DNA of 64,000 bases, from assembly GCF_900115475.1 (NCBI RefSeq), contig NZ_FOWP01000013.1, forward strand, positions 92,226 through 156,225, given 5' to 3'. Numbering within the stretch: position 1 is the stretch's first letter; each line of letters starts with the position of its first letter. The stretch is from Ectopseudomonas composti. GTDB lineage: Bacteria > Pseudomonadota > Gammaproteobacteria > Pseudomonadales > Pseudomonadaceae. Of the stretch, positions 59,467-64,000 are shown one piece after another. The notes under the pieces were generated by a model that saw nothing but the letters and a program-made list of their open reading frames with translations, was not told where the DNA came from and searched no databases. The position numbers and the translations under genes are program-made.

Positions 59467-59801
59467 CAGTTGATCATCATGTGGTAGTGCATGCTCCACA
59501 TGATCCAGACCGACAGGCCGACCACGAACGCGATGATCAGCACGGTGAAGATCATCGAAACGACGTTCCAGCGGCCCTCTGCGTCGGTTTTCATGTGCAG
59601 GAAGTACACGAGGTGGACGAGCACCTGCGCCAGGCCGAAGAGCACCACGGTGATCAGGGTCGCGCCACGGCTCAGGCCCAGCACGTCAGGATGCATGACC
59701 AGCATGAAAGGGATCACGGTGAGGATCACCGACAGGATGAAACCGGTCAGGTAATCCTTGAAGCCCACGGCGTGGGCGGCGTGATTGTCTTGGTGAGCCA
59801 T
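59466..59801 (-). CDS. cyoD: Cytochrome o ubiquinol oxidase subunit IV
   Basis: The 111-residue membrane protein has three hydrophobic segments and the CyoD start KDYLTGFILSVILTVIPFML; QVLVHLVYFLHM follows. It supports assembly of the bo3 complex. It lies directly after cyoC (its start is the base before the cyoC stop) and overlaps cyoE. Confidence 0.93.
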   Translation of the reverse strand: MAHQDNHAAHAVGFKDYLTGFILSVILTVIPFMLVMHPDVLGLSRGATLITVVLFGLAQVLVHLVYFLHMKTDAEGRWNVVSMIFTVLIIAFVVGLSVWIMWSMHYHMMIN

Positions 59802-60431
59802 TTACAGCACCCCCATCAGGTAGACGACGGTAAACACGCAGATCCACACCACATCGAGGAAGTGCCAGAACAGGCTGAGCAGCCCCACGCGGGTCTTGTT
59901 GGTGTCGGTCAGGCCACGGCTGCCAACCTGGAACATCAGCACCAGCATCCACAGCAAACCGGCACTGACGTGCAGGCCGTGGGTGCCGACCAGGGTGAAG
60001 AACGCCGACCAATAGGCGCTGACCTGCGGCCCGGCACCTTCATGGATCAGGTGGCGGAACTCATACAGCTCGATGCTGATGAAGGCCACGCCGAACAGGA
60101 AGGTGATGCCCAGCCAGCGCAGTACGGCGCGCTTGTCGCCCCGGTAGGTGGCGAGCATGGCCATGCCGTAGGTGATACTGGAAAACAGCAGCGCGAAGGT
60201 TTCCACCAGCACCAGGTGCAGGCCGCCGCCGAGCATTTCCTTGGCGGTGGGGCCACCGGCGAAGGAGTTGCTCAGCACCGCGAAGGTGGCGAACACCGTG
60301 GCGAAGATCAGCAGGTCGGTCATCAGGTAGACCCAGAAGCCGAACAGCTTGATCCCACTGGTGTCGTGGTGGTGCTCATGACCATCGTGGCCATGAGCGT
60401 CATGTGGAAAATGGGGTTCGTATGCGGTCAT
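59802..60431 (-). CDS. cyoC: Cytochrome o ubiquinol oxidase subunit III
   Basis: The 209-residue membrane protein has five hydrophobic segments after a His-rich N-terminus (HDAHGHDGHEHHHD). IKLFGFWVYLMTDLLIFATVFATFAVL, the cytochrome-oxidase subunit III signature WSAFFTLVGTHGLHV and FLDVVWICVFTVVYLMG follow. I chose the ATG at 60431 because GCATAACC precedes it and it lies 2 bases after the cyoB stop. It stabilises the bo3 complex. Confidence 0.94.
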   Translation of the reverse strand: MTAYEPHFPHDAHGHDGHEHHHDTSGIKLFGFWVYLMTDLLIFATVFATFAVLSNSFAGGPTAKEMLGGGLHLVLVETFALLFSSITYGMAMLATYRGDKRAVLRWLGITFLFGVAFISIELYEFRHLIHEGAGPQVSAYWSAFFTLVGTHGLHVSAGLLWMLVLMFQVGSRGLTDTNKTRVGLLSLFWHFLDVVWICVFTVVYLMGVL

Positions 60432-60433
60432 GG

Positions 60434-62422
60434 TTATGCCTGTACGACTGCGTTGGCTTTGGTTTGGTGGTGCGCCTGCTCGATCCGCGCGATCTCTTCG
60501 GGCTGCACGTAGTAGTCGATGTCTTCGTCGTAGGAACGCACGATGAAGCTGACCACGGCGCCGACCAGACCCACGATGGCGAGCCACCAGATATGCCAGA
60601 TCATGGCGAAGCCGAAGGCGATGACGAACGCCGACACCACCAGGCCGTTACCGGTGTTCTTCGGCATGTGGATCGGCTCGTAGTGCTCCGGCGCAGGCAT
60701 CAGCTCGACACCGTTCTTCTTCGCCTCATAGAAGGCGTCGATCTTGTCCGCCGTCGGGATGACCGCGAAGTTGTAGAACGGTGGCGGCGAGGACGTCGCC
60801 CACTCCAGGGTGCGGCCATCCCAAGGGTCGCCGCTCACATCGAGGTTTTCCTTGCGCTTGATGTAGCTGGTGACGAACTGCACCACGGTGAACACGATGC
60901 CGATACCGATCAGCACCGCACCGACCACGGCCACCTGCACCCACGGCACCCAGGCCGGGTTGTCGAAGTGGTTGAGGCGACGGGTCATGCCCATGAAGCC
61001 CAGCACGTACAGCGGCATGAAGGCGAAGTAGAAGCCGAGCAGCCAGCACCAGAACGAGTAACGGCCGAAGCGATCAATCAGCTTGAAACCGAAGGCTTTC
61101 GGGAACCAGTAGATGATGCCCGCCAGGTAGCCGAACACCGCACCGCCGATGATCACGTTGTGGAAGTGGGCGATCAGGAACAGGCTGTTGTGCAGCACGA
61201 AGTCAGCAGCCGGCACCGCCATCAGCACACCGGTCATGCCGCCGATGGAGAAGGTCACCAGAAAGCCCAGGGTCATCCAGGTCATGGCGTTGAGCTGCAG
61301 GCGGCCACGGAAGATGGTGAACAGCCAGGTGAAGATCTTCACCCCGGTGGGGATCGCGATGATCGAGGTCATGATGCCGAAGAAGGCGTTGACGCTGGCA
61401 CCGGAACCCATGGTGAAGAAGTGGTGCAGCCACACCACGAACGACAGCACGCCGATGGCCGCGGTCGCCCAGACCATCGAGGCATAGCCGAACAAGGTCT
61501 TGCGCGAGAAGGTCGCCACCACTTCGGAGAACACACCGAACGCCGGCAGGATCAGGATGTACACCTCCGGGTGACCCCAGATCCAGAACAGGTTGGCGTA
61601 CATCATCGGGTTGCCGCCCAGTTCATTGGTGAAGAAGTGGAAATCCAGGTAGCGGTCCAGCGACAGCATCGCCAAGGTCGCGGTCAGCGGAGGGAAGGCG
61701 CCGCAGATCAGCACGCAGGTCACCAGGATGGTCCAGGTGAAGATCGGCATCTTCATCAGGCTCATGCCCGGTGCACGCATCTTGAGGATGGTGGCGATGA
61801 AGTTGACCCCGGTCAGGGTCGTGCCCAAGCCCGACAGCTGCATGCTCCAGATGTAGTAATCCATCCCCACGCCGGGACTGTACTGAATCCCTGATAACGG
61901 CGGATAAGCCACCCAGCCAGTCTTGGCGAATTCGCCCAGGCCCAGCGACAGGTTGATCAGCAGCGCGCCACCGACGAACAGCCAGAAGCTCAGCGAGTTC
62001 AGGTAGGGGAAGGCCACGTCACGCGCACCGATCTGCAGCGGCACGACGATGTTCATCAGGCCGGTGACCAGTGGCATGGCCACGAAGATCAGCATGATGA
62101 TGCCGTGCGCGGTGAAGATCTGGTCGTAGTGCTCAGGCGGCAGGTAGCCCTGGCCGTCGCCATGGGCCATCGCCAGGTGGGTCCGCATCATGATGGCGTC
62201 AGCGAAGCCACGTACCAGCATGACCAGCGCGACGAGGATGTACATCACGCCGATTTTCTTGTGGTCCACCGAGGTGAGCCACTCGCGCCACAGATGGCCC
62301 CACTTCTTGAAGTAGGTCACTGCCGCGAACAACCCCAGACCACCCAGCGCCACGATGGCCAGGGTGATCATGATGATTGGCTCGTGGTACGGAATAGCGT
62401 CCAGCGTCAGTTTTCCAAACAT
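60434..62422 (-). CDS. cyoB: Cytochrome o ubiquinol oxidase subunit I
   Basis: The 662-residue membrane protein matches CyoB (663 in E. coli). The heme-copper core shows in WTHSHP-like metal regions: NLFWIWGHPEVYILILPAFG (the Cu-His site), VWLHHFFTMGSG and HFHNVIIGGAVFG. It reduces oxygen using heme O and CuB and pumps protons. The ATG at 62422 has AGGAG 5 bases upstream, while the GTG at 62428 has no spacing; the start is therefore 62422. It overlaps no other gene and lies between cyoA and cyoC. Confidence 0.97.
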   Translation of the reverse strand: MFGKLTLDAIPYHEPIIMITLAIVALGGLGLFAAVTYFKKWGHLWREWLTSVDHKKIGVMYILVALVMLVRGFADAIMMRTHLAMAHGDGQGYLPPEHYDQIFTAHGIIMLIFVAMPLVTGLMNIVVPLQIGARDVAFPYLNSLSFWLFVGGALLINLSLGLGEFAKTGWVAYPPLSGIQYSPGVGMDYYIWSMQLSGLGTTLTGVNFIATILKMRAPGMSLMKMPIFTWTILVTCVLICGAFPPLTATLAMLSLDRYLDFHFFTNELGGNPMMYANLFWIWGHPEVYILILPAFGVFSEVVATFSRKTLFGYASMVWATAAIGVLSFVVWLHHFFTMGSGASVNAFFGIMTSIIAIPTGVKIFTWLFTIFRGRLQLNAMTWMTLGFLVTFSIGGMTGVLMAVPAADFVLHNSLFLIAHFHNVIIGGAVFGYLAGIIYWFPKAFGFKLIDRFGRYSFWCWLLGFYFAFMPLYVLGFMGMTRRLNHFDNPAWVPWVQVAVVGAVLIGIGIVFTVVQFVTSYIKRKENLDVSGDPWDGRTLEWATSSPPPFYNFAVIPTADKIDAFYEAKKNGVELMPAPEHYEPIHMPKNTGNGLVVSAFVIAFGFAMIWHIWWLAIVGLVGAVVSFIVRSYDEDIDYYVQPEEIARIEQAHHQTKANAVVQA

Positions 62423-62424
62423 AT

Positions 62425-63342
62425 TCACTCCTGCACCTCCGCTGCTTCGTGCATGGCCGTGCTGTGGGAATCTTTCAGGGTCACGTACTGCCCGATCACC
62501 TTGTTGAACAGGTTCGGTTCGACCTGGCCGAAGTAACGGATCGGGTAGATCGGGTAGCGGTGGTTGACCATCTCGCCAGGCTCACCCACCTGCTTGAAGG
62601 CGGCGAAGTCCATGACCTCGGGCGACTGCTTGACCTTGTCGACCCACTGCGCGAAGCCTTCGTCGCTGACCGAGTGGGTGGTGAAGCGCATGGCCGAAAA
62701 GCCTTCGCCGCTGAAGTTGCCGGACTGGCCGAAGAACTCGCCCTGCTCGTTGGCGATCAGGTTGAGCTGGGTGCGCTGGCCGCCCATGGCGTAGATCATC
62801 CCGCCGAGTTGCGGGATCGACAGCGCGTTCATCACCGTGTCGGAGGTGATGTGGAAGGTCACCGGGGTCTGTTCGGGAATCACCAGCTCGTTGACCACGG
62901 CCACGCCCTGGTCCGGGTAGATGAACAGCCATTTCCAGTCGAGCGAGACCACCTCGATGTTCAGCGCTGGCTTGTCCGATTCGATCGGGCGGTAGGGGTC
63001 GAGCGAATGCGAGGTTTCCCAGATGATGATCGCCAGAACCACGACGATGATCAGGGGGACGCCCCAGACGACCAGTTCGATCTTGTGCGAATGTGCCCAG
63101 TCGGGCATGTAGGTGGCCTTCTCGTTCGACTCGCGATAACGCCAGCCAAACCAGACAGTCATGACGATCACGGGGATGACCACGATCAGCATGAGTCCGA
63201 TGGAGATCAGGATCAGATTGCCCTGCTCGACACCGATCTGCCCTTTCGAGTTGAACAGTGCCCAGTCACATCCACCGAGCGCTGAGCAGGCAATCGCCAT
63301 CAGCAACCAGCGCACACAACGATGGTATTTCTCTTCTTTCAT
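62425..63342 (-). CDS. cyoA: Cytochrome o ubiquinol oxidase subunit II
   Basis: The 305-residue protein is a lipoprotein subunit: the lipobox ALGGC lies near residue 24 and two membrane segments follow (LILISIGLMLIVVIPVIVMTV, ELVVWGVPLIIVVVLAIIIW). The periplasmic cupredoxin-like domain contains WKWLFIYPDQGVAVVNELVIPEQTPVTFHITS and lacks the CuA cysteines, as expected for a quinol oxidase. The ATG at 63342 has GAAGG 7 bases upstream. It is the first gene of the operon. Confidence 0.95.
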   Translation of the reverse strand: MKEEKYHRCVRWLLMAIACSALGGCDWALFNSKGQIGVEQGNLILISIGLMLIVVIPVIVMTVWFGWRYRESNEKATYMPDWAHSHKIELVVWGVPLIIVVVLAIIIWETSHSLDPYRPIESDKPALNIEVVSLDWKWLFIYPDQGVAVVNELVIPEQTPVTFHITSDTVMNALSIPQLGGMIYAMGGQRTQLNLIANEQGEFFGQSGNFSGEGFSAMRFTTHSVSDEGFAQWVDKVKQSPEVMDFAAFKQVGEPGEMVNHRYPIYPIRYFGQVEPNLFNKVIGQYVTLKDSHSTAMHEAAEVQE

Positions 63343-64000
63343 GTCACGACCTTCAACTGAGTGATGTCCCACATTCGGCTTCAGTTGCCGTGCGGCCCAT
63401 CGAGTAAAAGGCCGGCAGCGAAAACTCAGAGCTTGAGCATCCGTGCAAGCGAAGCGGTAAAACCGTGGGAATCGACGATGTTGCCGGCTAAAAGGGCCTC
63501 ATACAATTCGTTAGCGGCCTACTTATGAGCGAACTTACAGCACCTTTGCGACACGTTTCGAAACATTTACGCAAAGATTTGAAACACTTTGCAGCAAGAA
63601 CCCAGCAAAGATCAAAATGGGTGCGACAAATGACCACAGCCCCGTTTTAGAGCTATTTGTCAGCAAATTGACAGGAATCATTGATAGAAAAGATGCCGCC
63701 AGCTGACCGCACGGTTGACCTTGACATCGAGGGAATTTCTAGATTCAGAGCCCTCGCACAAGGCGCTTTCGCCCTGCGAAAGGCAGGGGCGCAGAGCGGC
63801 GGTCAGACAGAGGGCGGGGACGACTGGCTGAGTAGCCCGGATGCAATCCGGAGCCATTGGCTGCGGCCAAAAATCATCGCGGCTAAAGCCGCTCCTACCC
63901 CTATTCCGTAGGAGCGGCTTCAGCCGCGATAGCTTCACCTAACCCACACGCAACCCGGCACGATTCGATGTGTGCCCCGGATTGCATCCGGGCTACGCAA
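63343..64000. other. Upstream region of cyoABCDE, no gene
   Basis: These 658 bases hold no convincing gene. They contain an A/T-rich stretch with two similar units (about 63555-63576 and 63577-63598, TTTCGAAACATTTACGCAAAG and TTTGAAACACTTTGCAGCAAG), a REP pair (63876-63898 and 63908-63930), and CCGGATGCAATCCGG-type palindromes near 63838-63852 and 63978-63994. The cyo promoter is presumably here but cannot be placed. Confidence 0.6.
63876..63930. repeat. REP pair (inverted)
   Basis: ATCGCGGCTAAAGCCGCTCC (start 63876) and GTAGGAGCGGCTTCAGCCGC (start 63908) are mirrored 23-base units with one mismatched pair and a 9-base gap. They belong to the same family as the elements at 56584-56631 and 58315-58361. 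Confidence 0.8.

Noticed and set aside
60404..61894. 496-residue plus-strand reading frame
   Set aside because: It lies opposite cyoB, is made of low-complexity charged and His-rich segments, and lacks any family signature.
1..64000. CRISPR array, tRNA or rRNA genes
   Set aside because: No regularly spaced repeats and no tRNA- or rRNA-like sequence were noticed; a covariance-model scan was not possible.

Overview
This window is typical chromosome of a GC-rich Pseudomonas-type gammaproteobacterium. Gene content and the dispersed repeats of the type GTAGGAGCGGCTTCAGCCGC fit the mendocina/oleovorans group, but that placement is inference. No rRNA, tRNA or CRISPR array was seen. Most of the sequence is core or metabolic DNA, interrupted by two accessory blocks that differ in base composition.

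Layout. 1-5290: a minus-strand set (FGGY kinase, GlpD-like dehydrogenase, alkyl-DHAP-synthase-like flavoprotein) divergent from an AraC regulator. 5287-7755: a copper-type RiPP (bufferin/HvfA) operon with an EGKCG-repeat precursor, an MNIO/DUF692 enzyme, a DUF2063 partner and a DoxX-like protein. 8160-11030: an AT-rich island carrying a TIR-TPR-SEC-C protein, an unknown 212-aa protein and an HTH + GIY-YIG protein. 11243-12072: an ECF sigma factor and a zinc-finger anti-sigma factor. This pair is probably the regulator of the RiPP operon, now separated from it by the island. 12143-21871: KAS III-like enzyme, FMN glutamate-synthase-like protein, solute-binding proteins, agmatine deiminase, LysR, NadR-PnuC and a TPR protein.

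22022-27125 is a second accessory block: one polymorphic-toxin-like protein with an AT-rich swapped C-terminal tip, followed by seven small immunity-like genes. To its right (27130-29017) lies a graveyard of decayed FAD monooxygenase, SDR and LysR fragments, with one intact small membrane-protein gene embedded in it. An intact FAD monooxygenase follows at 29026-30309.

30453-39045 is a mosaic of single genes (signal peptidase, lipoprotein, DUF2790, HIT, GST, NTT-like transporter, Tat-exported SDR, LysR, MFS, ClpP-fold periplasmic protein). A roughly 610-bp gene-free imperfect palindrome follows. 39940-45299 is an organic-acid cluster (MatC-type carrier, LigI-like amidohydrolase, GntR/UTRA regulator with a clear operator, CitMHS transporter, SDR). 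45363-53589 holds a glycine-zipper protein, DUF3087, PfpI/MocR divergent pair, AraC with AhpD-like protein and glutaredoxin, a chemoreceptor and a membrane-anchored hydrolase. 53743-56578 is arsRBCH. 58510-63342 is cyoABCDE, encoding cytochrome bo3 ubiquinol oxidase and heme O synthase.

The strongest candidates for new biology are the TIR-TPR-SEC-C island sitting between an ECF pair and its presumed RiPP regulon, and the toxin with its string of unrelated immunity-like genes.
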